A DNA stretch of 64,000 bases from Pseudomonadota bacterium (GTDB lineage: Bacteria; Pseudomonadota; Alphaproteobacteria; Sneathiellales; Sneathiellaceae): contig JANSXH010000002.1 of assembly GCA_024743055.1 (NCBI GenBank), forward strand, positions 62,001 to 126,000, in the 5' to 3' direction. Positions 18,426-27,420 of this stretch are shown piece by piece (the first letter of the stretch is position 1; each line of letters begins with the position of its first letter). The notes beneath the pieces are model-generated. The model ran no database searches, was not told where the DNA came from, and saw only the letters and a list, made by a program, of their open reading frames with translations. The translations under genes and the position numbers were made by a program.

Positions 18426-19401
18426 AACCCCCTCCTATCAGTCCGTACGGGACGCGGCGGAAGTTCTCGACGGAGTTGTCGTACGGACCCCGCTTTTGGA
18501 ATCCCCTGCCCTTAACGAAAAGCTTGGCGGTCGCCTACTTCTAAAATGCGAGACCTTGCAATATACCGGATCTTTCAAATTTCGAGGGGCCTATAACACC
18601 ATCAGCCGTTTGTCGGACGAGCAGAAAGAAAAAGGTGTCTTCGCCTATTCAAGTGGTAACCATGCGCAAGGCGTGGCGCTCTCGGCGAAATTACTGGGGA
18701 TCGAAGCGACCATCCTGATGCCGGAAGATACCCCTGCCATCAAGCTGGCCAATACGCGCGGCTATGGTGCTCATGTGGTCACCTATAACAGGTACGAAGA
18801 AAACCGCGAGGAGATAGGAAAACAGATCGCAGATGAGCATGGCTATACCCTGATCAAACCCTATGACAATTATTTCGTCATTTCTGGTCAAGGCACCACG
18901 GGAATCGAAATCCATGAACAGCTGGTTGACCGGAAACTTGAAGCAGATTTTTGCGTATGTCCCGCCGGCGGCGGTGGCCTGATTGCCGGCATATCCCTTG
19001 CCTTGCGGGAGCTTAGCCCAGAAACGCAGACTTTTTCTGCTGAACCTGAATATTTTGACGACACGCGCCGTTCACTTGAACTCGGTCAAAGGGTTGAGAA
19101 TGAGCCTGGTCATCGCAGTATTTGTGATGCAATCGTAACGCCCACGCCTGGTGAAATTACTTTTGGCGTGAATAAAACAACCCTTGGCGGTGGCTTCTCT
19201 GTATCTGAGGATGAAGTTCGCGAGGCCATGCGATGTGCTTTTCACTATTTCAAATGTGTTGTTGAACCAGGCGGTGCTGTTGCCCTTGCTGCTATTTTGA
19301 GCGACGAAATTGATATCGCTGGGAAAACTGCAGTTGCCGTAGCGTCAGGCGGCAATGTGGATCCGGCACTTTATGCAGAAATTCTGGCGCAGCCTTCTTA
19401 A
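18409..19401 (+). CDS. Threonine/serine dehydratase (PLP-dependent)
   Basis: The enzyme deaminates threonine or serine. The PLP lysine is in GSFKFRGAYN, SSGNHAQGVALSA is the cofactor loop, and CPAGGGGLIAG binds the PLP phosphate. There is no C-terminal ACT domain, so it resembles the catabolic type rather than biosynthetic IlvA. I chose a TTG at 18409, which gives a typical N-terminus and has GGA upstream; an ATG at 18373 would overlap the hydrolase gene by 53 bases and lacks a ribosome site. The stop codon overlaps the end of the convergent TPR gene by four bases. Confidence 0.88.
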   Translation: MLEFDKTPSYQSVRDAAEVLDGVVVRTPLLESPALNEKLGGRLLLKCETLQYTGSFKFRGAYNTISRLSDEQKEKGVFAYSSGNHAQGVALSAKLLGIEATILMPEDTPAIKLANTRGYGAHVVTYNRYEENREEIGKQIADEHGYTLIKPYDNYFVISGQGTTGIEIHEQLVDRKLEADFCVCPAGGGGLIAGISLALRELSPETQTFSAEPEYFDDTRRSLELGQRVENEPGHRSICDAIVTPTPGEITFGVNKTTLGGGFSVSEDEVREAMRCAFHYFKCVVEPGGAVALAAILSDEIDIAGKTAVAVASGGNVDPALYAEILAQPS

Positions 19402-22400
19402 TAGGTTGCCCAGAATTCTCCGTTCTCAAGTTTTTCCCGATAGCCGGCCATAAAAGATTCTAACTGGCCCACCTGCGCGATAATGGTTGCCCGTTCCCGA
19501 AATTCTGCCGCTGACGGATCGTTTTGCTCCGTGATCAGGTCAAAAGCAGTTAGGTCGGACGTGCCTTCCATCTTTGCGCGATAGTCCTGTCGCATCTGGC
19601 GAATGCCGCGCTTGTCATTCATCAGGCTACGCGCAACAGCCAGCTGCATGATACGTTGTCGATCCAGCTTGTCCAGATCCGGAGTTTTATCGCTTCCGTT
19701 ATTACCAATCAGCTTTTCAAGCGCCGGAATAGCGTTAGGCCAGTCTTTTGCCTTCCAATAAATCTCTGCTCTAAGACTATTGGCTTCAGACGTCCTGTCA
19801 TTCTCTATCAAGGCCAGTGCCTGCTCAAAATTTTCAAGCCCTGTCTGCGCCCGCGCCTCAATATAGATGCGTTCCCGCTTCACCTCTGGTGATAGCTTGC
19901 GCCACCGGGTTTCATATAAAACTCGTAGGCTTTCCTGAGGTTTACCGTTCCAGAGATGCACCACAGCTAATTTGGTTCCCGCATTAGCCCGATCAAGACC
20001 TTTCAAACGAAAATTAATCTGATGCTCCAGCAGCTGTGCGGATTGTTCGAGGAGATCCACACGAGCCAGGCGATCTGCCAGGATACGGATCATCTTGTCA
20101 CCTTTTTTCCCGACAGGTGTCAATTCCCGATATTGGTAATAAATGGCGAGAGCCTTGATTGGAGGCAGCTTGTCCGCCGCCCCTTCCAGGAACAGTTGCG
20201 CAAAGATGTCGTTCATCTTGCGGCCCAAATCCTTGGAATAAGGTGATTCCGGGAAGTTTCTGACAATGCGCTTATAAGTGTCTAACCCATCGCTAATACG
20301 CCCAGTTGCTACATAGAGATCCCCCAGTCTCTTCTGGATATTGACTTCCAGCTCATCTCCCCGCCAGGCGAAATCAAGCTTCTCAAGAGCGGAGATTGCC
20401 TCTTTCGGGGAAATCTTTTTCTCTTCCAGCTCGCTGTTGACTTTAACGAAACGGGTTTCCTCAACTACCGGTCGATAGCCAAGTGCGATAGCTTCTGAAA
20501 ACTTTTTGGATGCCGCAGGCAAATCGCTCAACTGTAAGGACACAAGGCCTTCAAGCAACGCCTTTTCAGATTTTTGAAATGCAGATGCCGGATCCTTAAC
20601 CAATGCCAGGGTCTCCTGGGCCAATTCAGTGTCAAAGTCTTCTAACGCGGCCCGGGCTCTCAAGAGGTTAAAGCGGTTTTGTGTTTCCTTATCAAAGACC
20701 CCAAACGCTCCAGCACCATAGGCCAAATCCCGAGCGGCACGCTCCCAGTCCTTCAATGCAGCAGCAACAACACCGCGCCAAGGAGCAACCTCAACATCAC
20801 CGTCAAAGTCCGGGTGATAGAGATGATGCTCTGCTGCCTTCAGGTGATGCAATCCAAGATCGGACAATCCGCGAAGCAACCTAAACTCCCTGTCCTTTTC
20901 CATTTTTGCAAAACGAGAACGTATTTCGTGTAAGACGCCTTTGGAATCTGCAAAAAACCCATGACCTACATAGAATCTTGCCAATGTCAGAAGACTGTTG
21001 AGCTTTTCTTTAGGGCCTGCCGCGGCAGCCTGTTTTTGCAATTCCTGCTTTCGCTCCGTGAATTGATAGGGCCGAACCTGACGCCATTCTTCGAGTTTCA
21101 CGAATTCTGCTTTGTTGAAAAGAGGCGTCGAGCCAGCTGGTCGCGCAATCTTGCGTTCAGGTTTCTTCGCTTTTTCCGTACGGATAATACTCTGTTCGGA
21201 AACTGCGGTGACAGAAACACCATTTTGTTCCGCCGCAATGTCAATTTCAGCATCTGTGGCAAAAAGTGCGACACCCTGTACGGTTTCTAGAACTACAAGT
21301 TTTTCAAAGTTTTGTGTCTTGTTCAGTCCCCATCCTGCCTCGTTTAAGGGTACAGCTGTTATTTCAAATCCAGAGCTTGCATCATGAAACCGGATGTCCT
21401 TGCCGTTATTTATTGCAGGAATAAATACACGTGTTCCCGAAAGTGACGCTGGCTGGGTCTGAACATCAATTGGATTGGCAAGTTCAGCTTTCGCACTTAA
21501 CTGAAAATCCACATGCCAGTCGTCATTGACCTTGCTAACCGCAGGCGTATATCCCTTCCTGAAGTTAAAGCGCAGCACTGTGCCATTTTCTGTCGGCAGT
21601 TGCGATGAATGGGAGACGAGGAATTTATAAGGGCCCGCCAGATTGGAAAAATCAGCTTTAACTGCCCTGTCAAACACTACCCAATAAACACCATTATGAT
21701 CGAACATCGCCATGGCTGCAGCGTCTTCCCAAGGGAATATCAGCCGAAAGCCATCTTTAAGGTTTGCAATTTCGACCTTCAATTTTTCAGACGGTGATGC
21801 GATTACCTCCTGCTTTACCGGCTCAGCCTTCTTTACCTTAACAGGTTTTGGGGCCTCAACGGGCGTTGTGACAGGAGCCACAGACACCGGCTCGTCTTCA
21901 GGATCAAGAATTATTGTTGGCCCGATCGCCGCAATGGCGGAACCGGATGAAGGAGAAATTCGAGCCAGTTCATCAACCGTAACTGCGTCTTTTTGAGGAG
22001 CTACAGGAGTCGCTTCCTGTTTGATAGCCGGTGCTTTCGTTGTCTCAATAGCAATTTTTTCTTCCACTGGTTTCACAGTTAAGGTTTTTTCATCCTTTTT
22101 TTCTGGGACAGATGCCGTCCTTACTTCTGGCTGAACGGGCAAGGGCTTTTCAGTAACTTTCACAGGCTTTACGGCAGCAACCTGAGGCTTTTCCGCTACC
22201 GGCTGCTTTTTCTCCGCAGATTGCTTAGAAACAGCCTGTTTGCGCATATCGAAAACAACGCTTTTTTCATTGGTAAAGCTGGTCATTCCGGTGCCGGATT
22301 CCAGAAGGATAATGACCTCTGTTTTGCCATTAACGGATTTGGTGGAAACTGAGCGAACAAATTTAGGTGGTTTGCCATTGATTACAGCGGTATTGATCTC

Positions 22401-22928
22401 TCCTTCTGCCTGGAAGGTAATGAATAGCTTATCACCATCTTGGCGGCTGCTATATGCGACTGCCTTTTTTGGCCAGTCAAAGACAACACGGCTGAAATCC
22501 GCGTGCTCACCGCTACGGATCTTAACTGCACCTCCAGAGGGCGCCTTCAGTGGTTTTTTGAGATCAAGCTGTATCTCTGTGCCGTTGGTATTGGCGGCCA
22601 GTTGTATGTTCCCCTTCAGGGGAAATCTAACCGACTGTTCACCCTCCAAAAATTCGCCTTTACCTACATAACGGGATAGAACATTTGAGACGACTGCCAG
22701 ATCCGCAGTAAACGGTTTGGTGAAGCGAACATATAGATATCCGTCTTCCAGTTCTGCACTAAATGGCTGGTTCCGACCCCAATCGAGAACAAACCGCCCA
22801 ACTGAACCCTGATCAATCGCCTTAACCTTCACATTGGTCTTTGCTGCGACATCTGATACCCAGAAAGTCGCAAGCAACAAAGCCATCAAATATGTCAAAA
22901 TCAGACTGGTTTTTTTTCTAAGCGCCAT
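19398..22928 (-). CDS. Large exported protein: beta-rich N-terminus plus TPR-type repeats
   Basis: This protein has 1,176 residues. It begins with a clear signal peptide (basic MALRKK, then a hydrophobic stretch ending VSDVAA), so it is exported. Residues about 30-250 are beta-rich. About 250-400 is Pro/Lys/Val/Glu-rich and probably disordered. A second beta-rich block follows, and from about residue 600 to the end it is alpha-helical with TPR-like pairs (ALAIYYQYRELTPVG, RVDLLEQSAQLLEHQ). It starts one base after the MotB gene stop and is the last gene of the flagellar motor operon. This implies a periplasmic role around the motor. I do not recognise a named family. Confidence 0.75.
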   Translation of the reverse strand: MALRKKTSLILTYLMALLLATFWVSDVAAKTNVKVKAIDQGSVGRFVLDWGRNQPFSAELEDGYLYVRFTKPFTADLAVVSNVLSRYVGKGEFLEGEQSVRFPLKGNIQLAANTNGTEIQLDLKKPLKAPSGGAVKIRSGEHADFSRVVFDWPKKAVAYSSRQDGDKLFITFQAEGEINTAVINGKPPKFVRSVSTKSVNGKTEVIILLESGTGMTSFTNEKSVVFDMRKQAVSKQSAEKKQPVAEKPQVAAVKPVKVTEKPLPVQPEVRTASVPEKKDEKTLTVKPVEEKIAIETTKAPAIKQEATPVAPQKDAVTVDELARISPSSGSAIAAIGPTIILDPEDEPVSVAPVTTPVEAPKPVKVKKAEPVKQEVIASPSEKLKVEIANLKDGFRLIFPWEDAAAMAMFDHNGVYWVVFDRAVKADFSNLAGPYKFLVSHSSQLPTENGTVLRFNFRKGYTPAVSKVNDDWHVDFQLSAKAELANPIDVQTQPASLSGTRVFIPAINNGKDIRFHDASSGFEITAVPLNEAGWGLNKTQNFEKLVVLETVQGVALFATDAEIDIAAEQNGVSVTAVSEQSIIRTEKAKKPERKIARPAGSTPLFNKAEFVKLEEWRQVRPYQFTERKQELQKQAAAAGPKEKLNSLLTLARFYVGHGFFADSKGVLHEIRSRFAKMEKDREFRLLRGLSDLGLHHLKAAEHHLYHPDFDGDVEVAPWRGVVAAALKDWERAARDLAYGAGAFGVFDKETQNRFNLLRARAALEDFDTELAQETLALVKDPASAFQKSEKALLEGLVSLQLSDLPAASKKFSEAIALGYRPVVEETRFVKVNSELEEKKISPKEAISALEKLDFAWRGDELEVNIQKRLGDLYVATGRISDGLDTYKRIVRNFPESPYSKDLGRKMNDIFAQLFLEGAADKLPPIKALAIYYQYRELTPVGKKGDKMIRILADRLARVDLLEQSAQLLEHQINFRLKGLDRANAGTKLAVVHLWNGKPQESLRVLYETRWRKLSPEVKRERIYIEARAQTGLENFEQALALIENDRTSEANSLRAEIYWKAKDWPNAIPALEKLIGNNGSDKTPDLDKLDRQRIMQLAVARSLMNDKRGIRQMRQDYRAKMEGTSDLTAFDLITEQNDPSAAEFRERATIIAQVGQLESFMAGYREKLENGEFWATY

Positions 22929-22929
22929 T

Positions 22930-23652
22930 TTACTGTCCCCGTCCTGCAGCTTCCTGAACGACGATGTCCACTCGTCGCGCAAGGGCATATTTCTGTTTTT
23001 TATCCGTTACGTTCGCTAATTCGTTGAACCTGGAATCCGCCATTCCAAAGGCCCGAATGGGATAGCTGTATCCGGAATTCTTGAGCTCGTTGGCTACTGT
23101 CACCGCACGTGCGACAGACAGAGACCAGTTGTTCTTGTATTTTGCAGTTGGTGATGTGATCGGATCTGGATCTGTATGTCCATAAACTTCAACCCGATTG
23201 CGAATGTACCGCAAGGTATTCCCGATCAGATGAACGACCTCGACAATCTTGCCGCTTTCTTTGTCGGTTCCCGGTTGGAAAAAATCTTCGCCAGCTAATG
23301 AAATCACCAGTTTTTCCTCCGCCCGGAATATCTCTACATTGGCTAACAGAGGACTCTGGTTCTTCTTGCCATTGAGGATATGTTCAAGATACGCAATATC
23401 GATGGCCTTGGGCTCACTCACCATAGCCATATTCTTTTCGGCCTCACCGGTCTTGGTCACCAGATCCGTTGTGTCACTGATCTTGTTACCCAAAGTTTCT
23501 TTGAGGGTTTGCCATCTATCGACCTTGATCTCGCTCATGGAGAACATCAGCACGAAAAAGGCGAGCAACAACGCCAGCAAATCGGCCAGAGAGGTCATCC
23601 ACATGGTCGAGGGGTTACTATTTGTCTTGCGAGTTAGAGGAAGCAGGTTCAT
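22930..23652 (-). CDS. MotB/OmpA-type stator-like protein
   Basis: The N-terminus has the MotB layout: a single membrane helix with the proton-path Asp in SLADLLALLLAFFVLMFSMS, followed by a plug-like amphipathic segment. The C-terminal domain is OmpA-like and should bind peptidoglycan (VEVYGHTDPDP, AVTVANELKNSGY, AFGMADSRFNE). Length is 240 residues, shorter than most MotB. Its start overlaps the end of the upstream gene by four bases (ATGA). No motA is in the window, so the partner must lie elsewhere. Confidence 0.85.
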   Translation of the reverse strand: MNLLPLTRKTNSNPSTMWMTSLADLLALLLAFFVLMFSMSEIKVDRWQTLKETLGNKISDTTDLVTKTGEAEKNMAMVSEPKAIDIAYLEHILNGKKNQSPLLANVEIFRAEEKLVISLAGEDFFQPGTDKESGKIVEVVHLIGNTLRYIRNRVEVYGHTDPDPITSPTAKYKNNWSLSVARAVTVANELKNSGYSYPIRAFGMADSRFNELANVTDKKQKYALARRVDIVVQEAAGRGQ

Positions 23653-24407
23653 TGGCTTCCTCCATTTGGCCGGAACTGATAATTCAGATTTGGCCGCAAA
23701 TAGAAACTGAAATGAACAAGTCCGGCATCGCCTTCTTCCATTCCGATGGAAATGTTTCGTGATGGCACGCCCTGCAACAAAAGCGTCTCAGCAAGAAGAT
23801 TGACGCGCTGGCTTGCCAGATCTGCGGCGATTGCCTCGTCATCTGGCAGGCGGATCCCTGCCCCAATCAGAATTTCAAGATCAGTTGAAACGTTATTGTT
23901 TCGTTTAATCAGCGTCTGAGCTACATCTTGCAAAAATTCCTGCTTTAGATCTCTCAGATCCAGGCTGCCATAACTAAAAAGTTGTTCAAGCGGAACGCTA
24001 AACTGAAAGCGGGAACCTGCGTTTAAAATTCGAGATTCCACGAGTGGGATCGCCGTTTCAAAGACATTTCGAAGCTTCGCGTGAAATTCCTGAGTTCCCT
24101 GCTCTTCGCCCGACAGAGTTTTCTGCTTTTCAGCAGGTGTGTCTTTTGAGAGGCCCTTGAAAGCGATGCTGACGCTACCCAATACATCTCGGATACGCTC
24201 TTCTTGTGGAACAGAAACAGAGTGTAAAAAGATGAAAAAGGCCAGCAGCAACAGATACAATGAAACGAAGATTACAGCGGTACCGCCGTTCTGAATTTGG
24301 GGATATAAAGTATGACCGTGAAAGTCATGATCTTCCCGATATTCTTCTTGCTGCTCTGTCACCGCATTCACTCTCTTACTCAATTCCAGGCTTGGAAAAG
24401 ACGCCAC
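23649..24407 (-). CDS. Degenerate MotB-like membrane protein
   Basis: This 252-residue protein has one membrane helix (GGTAVIFVSLYLLLLAFFIFLH) placed as in MotB, then a periplasmic domain of OmpA-like length (LEILIGAGIRLPDDEAIAADLASQRVN). It lacks the transmembrane Asp that MotB needs for proton flow. Its position directly upstream of an active-looking MotB-like gene suggests a paired or heteromeric component. The GTG at 24407 has no good ribosome site; a GTG at 24362 preceded by GAGAG is a plausible alternative start. Confidence 0.7.
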   Translation of the reverse strand: MASFPSLELSKRVNAVTEQQEEYREDHDFHGHTLYPQIQNGGTAVIFVSLYLLLLAFFIFLHSVSVPQEERIRDVLGSVSIAFKGLSKDTPAEKQKTLSGEEQGTQEFHAKLRNVFETAIPLVESRILNAGSRFQFSVPLEQLFSYGSLDLRDLKQEFLQDVAQTLIKRNNNVSTDLEILIGAGIRLPDDEAIAADLASQRVNLLAETLLLQGVPSRNISIGMEEGDAGLVHFSFYLRPNLNYQFRPNGGSQ

Positions 24408-24426
24408 TGTTGCGAACTAGGCAAAT

Positions 24427-24456
24427 TTTACCGCCGAATGGTTAATCAGCGGTAAA
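24427..24456 (-). repeat. Inverted repeat between motE and the MotB-like pair
   Basis: TTTACCGC and GCGGTAAA are separated by 14 bases in the 78-base gap. Within it TTAA-N7-TAAA resembles a CtrA half-plus-half site with one mismatch. No T-run follows on the minus strand. Confidence 0.45.
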
Positions 24457-24485
24457 TATTTGTAATTCCAACAGAAAACAGAGTT

Positions 24486-25166
24486 TTAGCTTTTCTTGTC
24501 GTCAATACCGGGTAATTGGCGACGGGTGGCTAGCTCAACAGTCAATTTGTTGGCTCGCTGGCTATTCATGGAGGCTAAGATCGATGCCATCTTAGCTTCT
24601 TTGATCTTGCTTGCTACATCGATGAGAATATCCATCTCAAGGCTATTGAAGATACGGGCCGCATCTTTTGGCTTCATTTTCTCGTAAATCTTGACGAGAC
24701 TTTCCATTTGAGCTTTTTCTTGCTCATCATGCAGCTGAAGAAGATCGTTAAGTGTTTCCTCCATCTTCTTAAGCTCATTGATTTTTTCGTCAATACGAGC
24801 TTCCGTCACTTTTAACAAATTATCTCGCATGTCGATTTCTTGACTGCGACGATCAAGCTCATCCCGACGCTCGACAAGACGCTCCAGCACCTGCAACTCA
24901 CTCTCGGAAAATTGTGGTACTGCCTCAGTCACTATTGTTTTCGGAGTCTCTGCCTCATCTGAAGGCGGAACGCTGGCTACAGTATCTCCATCGGGCGTTG
25001 CAGGCGCTTTTGCAGTTTCTGCGTCCTTTTCTTCAGCCTGTACCTCAGCAATCGATACGCCGAGGAGAAACCCATGGGCATCATTCCAAACAGAGCTTAA
25101 TTTAAGCCCGAAAATCAGTGCCAGAGCGACAACAGTTACGGGAAGAATTCGAATAGAGTACTTCAT
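24486..25166 (-). CDS. motE: MotE family flagellar motor chaperone-like protein
   Basis: MotE proteins are found in alphaproteobacterial motors and support MotC folding and stability in rhizobia. The protein has an N-terminal signal or anchor (about residues 5-22), a low-complexity Ala/Glu/Pro stretch, a coiled coil (about 80-155), and an MgtE-N-like C-terminal domain (MKPKDAARIFNSLEMDILID, MASILASMNSQRANKLT). Length is 226 residues. It sits between the DUF6468 gene and the MotB-like pair, in the expected motor context. Confidence 0.85.
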   Translation of the reverse strand: MKYSIRILPVTVVALALIFGLKLSSVWNDAHGFLLGVSIAEVQAEEKDAETAKAPATPDGDTVASVPPSDEAETPKTIVTEAVPQFSESELQVLERLVERRDELDRRSQEIDMRDNLLKVTEARIDEKINELKKMEETLNDLLQLHDEQEKAQMESLVKIYEKMKPKDAARIFNSLEMDILIDVASKIKEAKMASILASMNSQRANKLTVELATRRQLPGIDDKKS

Positions 25167-25180
25167 ATTTCACTTCTCTG

Positions 25181-25663
25181 TTAAGTCGCTTTGGTCAACA
25201 TGTCGAACAATTCTTTTTCAGCATCAGTGCGAAAAGCCTCTTTCTTTTCAGAGGGTTGCTCACCAGTATTGCTCTCATTTACATAAAGACCTGCAGGGTC
25301 ATTATCATAGATTTCCGGTTGCTTACTTTGGGAACTGACTTCAACATTTTTCTGAAGTCGGTCAGCAATGCGAGCGCTTGAAGCATTGATTAACTGCAGT
25401 TCTTCAATCAACTCATTAGCCTGACCAATTTCGGCTTTCATTTGCTTTCCGGCTTGCTGGGCTACTTTCTTAAGTTCGTCCACCCCTAATTTTGATCGAA
25501 CAATAGCCTTATCGAACTCCTCTGAAAGCTGCCTGAGCTCATGATGGGCGTTCCGCAAACTGGAGAGTTTACGGTTCAACATGGCACAATATCCGATTGT
25601 TGCTAGAAGCAAACAAACGAGAAACAGGTCCAGGAGAAAATCCATTGAAATATTTTGCAGCAT
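25181..25663 (-). CDS. DUF6468 flagellar-operon protein
   Basis: A 160-residue protein with one N-terminal membrane helix (DFLLDLFLVCLLLATIGYC) followed by a long coiled coil (about 30-110) and a variable acidic end. This matches the DUF6468 family, regularly placed next to fliM in alphaproteobacteria and of unknown function. The ATG at 25663 is six bases after the fliM stop. An ATG six codons later is another possible start. Confidence 0.78.
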   Translation of the reverse strand: MLQNISMDFLLDLFLVCLLLATIGYCAMLNRKLSSLRNAHHELRQLSEEFDKAIVRSKLGVDELKKVAQQAGKQMKAEIGQANELIEELQLINASSARIADRLQKNVEVSSQSKQPEIYDNDPAGLYVNESNTGEQPSEKKEAFRTDAEKELFDMLTKAT

Positions 25664-25669
25664 TCTCAG

Positions 25670-26881
25670 TTATCCCATTGCCCTAAGAGATTTATCCACC
25701 TTCACGGCGATATTTTGCCCAGATCGTCCCATTTTTCCGGAGCCCATTGAAATACCGCCACAACTCAGTACCGTTGGGCTGTCTGGTGTGGCGTTAAACA
25801 TGATGGTGTCACCGACTTCCATCGACAAAATTTCACTCAAAGACATTTCCTTGTCGTCAAGAACGGCCTGGATATCGACCTCGGTCGACCACAATTCGGT
25901 TGCCAAATGGTTTTCCCAGATGCTGTCGCGACCAAATTTTTCCCCCATGAACATCTGCAACAGCAGTTCACGGACGGGCTCAAGGGTTGCATAGGGCAGT
26001 AAAAGCTCTACTCGCCCACCGCGATCTTCCATATCAATCCGCAGTTTAATGAGGATGGCTGCGTTGGCCGGACGGGCAATCGTTGCAAAGCGCGGATTGG
26101 TTTCGATCCGCTCATGCAGGAAATTGACCGGGCTCAACGGCTCAAAGGCCGCAGACATGTCTGATAATACGACGGAAACCATACGTTCAACCAGATTACG
26201 TTCGATCGTCGTATAGGGACGCCCTTCGATCCGCATTGCGGCCGTTCCGCGGCGTCCACCGAGCAGAACATCAACAATCGAGTAGATCAGGGAGCTTTCG
26301 ACCATGATCAGGCCATAGTTATCCCATTCATCGGCCCGAAAAACACTTAGAATAGCGGGGAGTGGAATGGAATTTAGATAATCCCCGAAACGAATAGAGG
26401 TAATGTTATCGAGGCTGACTTCTACATTGTCCGACGTGAAATTCCGAAGAGAGGTTGTCATCATCCTCACCAGACGGTCAAACACCACCTCCAGCATTGG
26501 CAGACGTTCGTAATTGACCAGGGCGGAATTGATGATGGCCTTGATACCGGAATTTTCACCCGATCCATCTCCATCCATGTCAAAACCAAGAAGACTGTCG
26601 ATTTCATCCTGATTGAGAACTCTAGTTGCATGTCCGCTTGAGGCCTCGGCAATGCTGGCACCGCCAGCATCCCCACCTGCATCACCCATGGCCGCAGCCA
26701 TGTCGTCATCCCCATCTGCTGCCATTGCAGCAGCCATGTCATCGTCCCCTTCAGCAGCCATTGCGGCCGCCATGTCATCGTCCCCTTCCGCTGCCATTGC
26801 GGCAGCCATATCGTCATCCCCTTCGGCAGCCATCGCAGCTGCCATATCCATTTCTTCTTCGTCGTCGATTTGATCGGCCAT
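25670..26881 (-). CDS. fliM: Flagellar motor switch protein FliM with repeat-extended N-terminus
   Basis: FliM forms the middle of the C-ring and binds phospho-CheY through a short N-terminal segment. The core domain is clear (YERLPMLEVVFDRLVRM, LSDMSAAFEPLSPVNFLHER, and a C-terminal SpoA-like domain with VGDTIMFN). The CheY-binding motif VLNQDEIDSLLGF, normally at the very N-terminus, is at residues 88-100. Before it are four copies of a 12-residue unit (MAAAMAAEGDDD) and a partial fifth. The 403-residue length is about 70 longer than usual. It is part of the fliL-fliM-DUF6468-motE operon. Confidence 0.95.
   Translation of the reverse strand: MADQIDDEEEMDMAAAMAAEGDDDMAAAMAAEGDDDMAAAMAAEGDDDMAAAMAADGDDDMAAAMGDAGGDAGGASIAEASSGHATRVLNQDEIDSLLGFDMDGDGSGENSGIKAIINSALVNYERLPMLEVVFDRLVRMMTTSLRNFTSDNVEVSLDNITSIRFGDYLNSIPLPAILSVFRADEWDNYGLIMVESSLIYSIVDVLLGGRRGTAAMRIEGRPYTTIERNLVERMVSVVLSDMSAAFEPLSPVNFLHERIETNPRFATIARPANAAILIKLRIDMEDRGGRVELLLPYATLEPVRELLLQMFMGEKFGRDSIWENHLATELWSTEVDIQAVLDDKEMSLSEILSMEVGDTIMFNATPDSPTVLSCGGISMGSGKMGRSGQNIAVKVDKSLRAMG
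26702..26845 (-). repeat. 36-bp coding tandem repeat in fliM
   Basis: Four 36-base units (144 bases) encode MAAAMAAEGDDD four times (the fourth has Asp for Glu). Copies differ at synonymous positions. A shorter fifth unit (MAAAMGDAGGDA) follows at 26666-26701. It is a coding minisatellite, not a CRISPR. Confidence 0.9.
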
Positions 26882-26889
26882 CAGGTTTC

Positions 26890-27420
26890 CTACTGCACCA
26901 GCATTTCTTTAAAAAGGACGTCATTGACCTTAATCGGCGTGGTCGACGCATTTATGCGCATAAGCAATTCTTCTTTCAGCCGAAACACACCGGCTGACCC
27001 ATTAAGGTCTTCTTTGCGCAATTCACGCAGATAAACCTGGAAATTGTCCATAATCCGGGGAATAAGAAGCTCCAGATCAGCCACCGTAGACTCATCCTCA
27101 AGTTCCAGTGACACACCAAGCTTCAAAAAGCTGCTAGAAGCACTGCCGGAATTGAGATTTACAAGCATTTCCGGCAGATCATAAAAAACCACCTTCTTGT
27201 TTTTCTCGGCTACTTCCTCGGCCAATTCTTCTTCCGTTGGCCCTTCACTATCAAACAGGCCGGCGAAATAAGCACCGCCAACACCGCCACCAACTACCAG
27301 AAGAGGCAATAGAATAAACAGGACCAGGACCTTTCCGCTCAGGCCTTTTTTCTTTTTCTTTAAGCCCTCTTCCTCTTCAAGATCGGACTCAAGCGGTTCT
27401 TCGTCTAACTCATCAACCAT
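26890..27420 (-). CDS. fliL: Flagellar basal body protein FliL
   Basis: FliL surrounds the stators and supports torque. After an acidic start and a Lys-rich segment, a membrane helix (KVLVLFILLPLLVVGGGVGGAYF) is followed by a periplasmic domain with VVFYDLPEMLVNLNS and SLELEDESTVADLELLIPRIMDNFQVYL, typical of FliL. The ATG at 27420 is used; a GTG 12 bases upstream directly abuts the ribosome site. It precedes fliM by eight bases and is the first gene of the motor operon, diverging from flgF. Confidence 0.93.
   Translation of the reverse strand: MVDELDEEPLESDLEEEEGLKKKKKGLSGKVLVLFILLPLLVVGGGVGGAYFAGLFDSEGPTEEELAEEVAEKNKKVVFYDLPEMLVNLNSGSASSSFLKLGVSLELEDESTVADLELLIPRIMDNFQVYLRELRKEDLNGSAGVFRLKEELLMRINASTTPIKVNDVLFKEMLVQ

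Noticed and set aside
26702..26845. Regular 36-bp repeats resembling a CRISPR array
   Set aside because: The units are contiguous, with no spacers, and encode repeated residues in frame in FliM.
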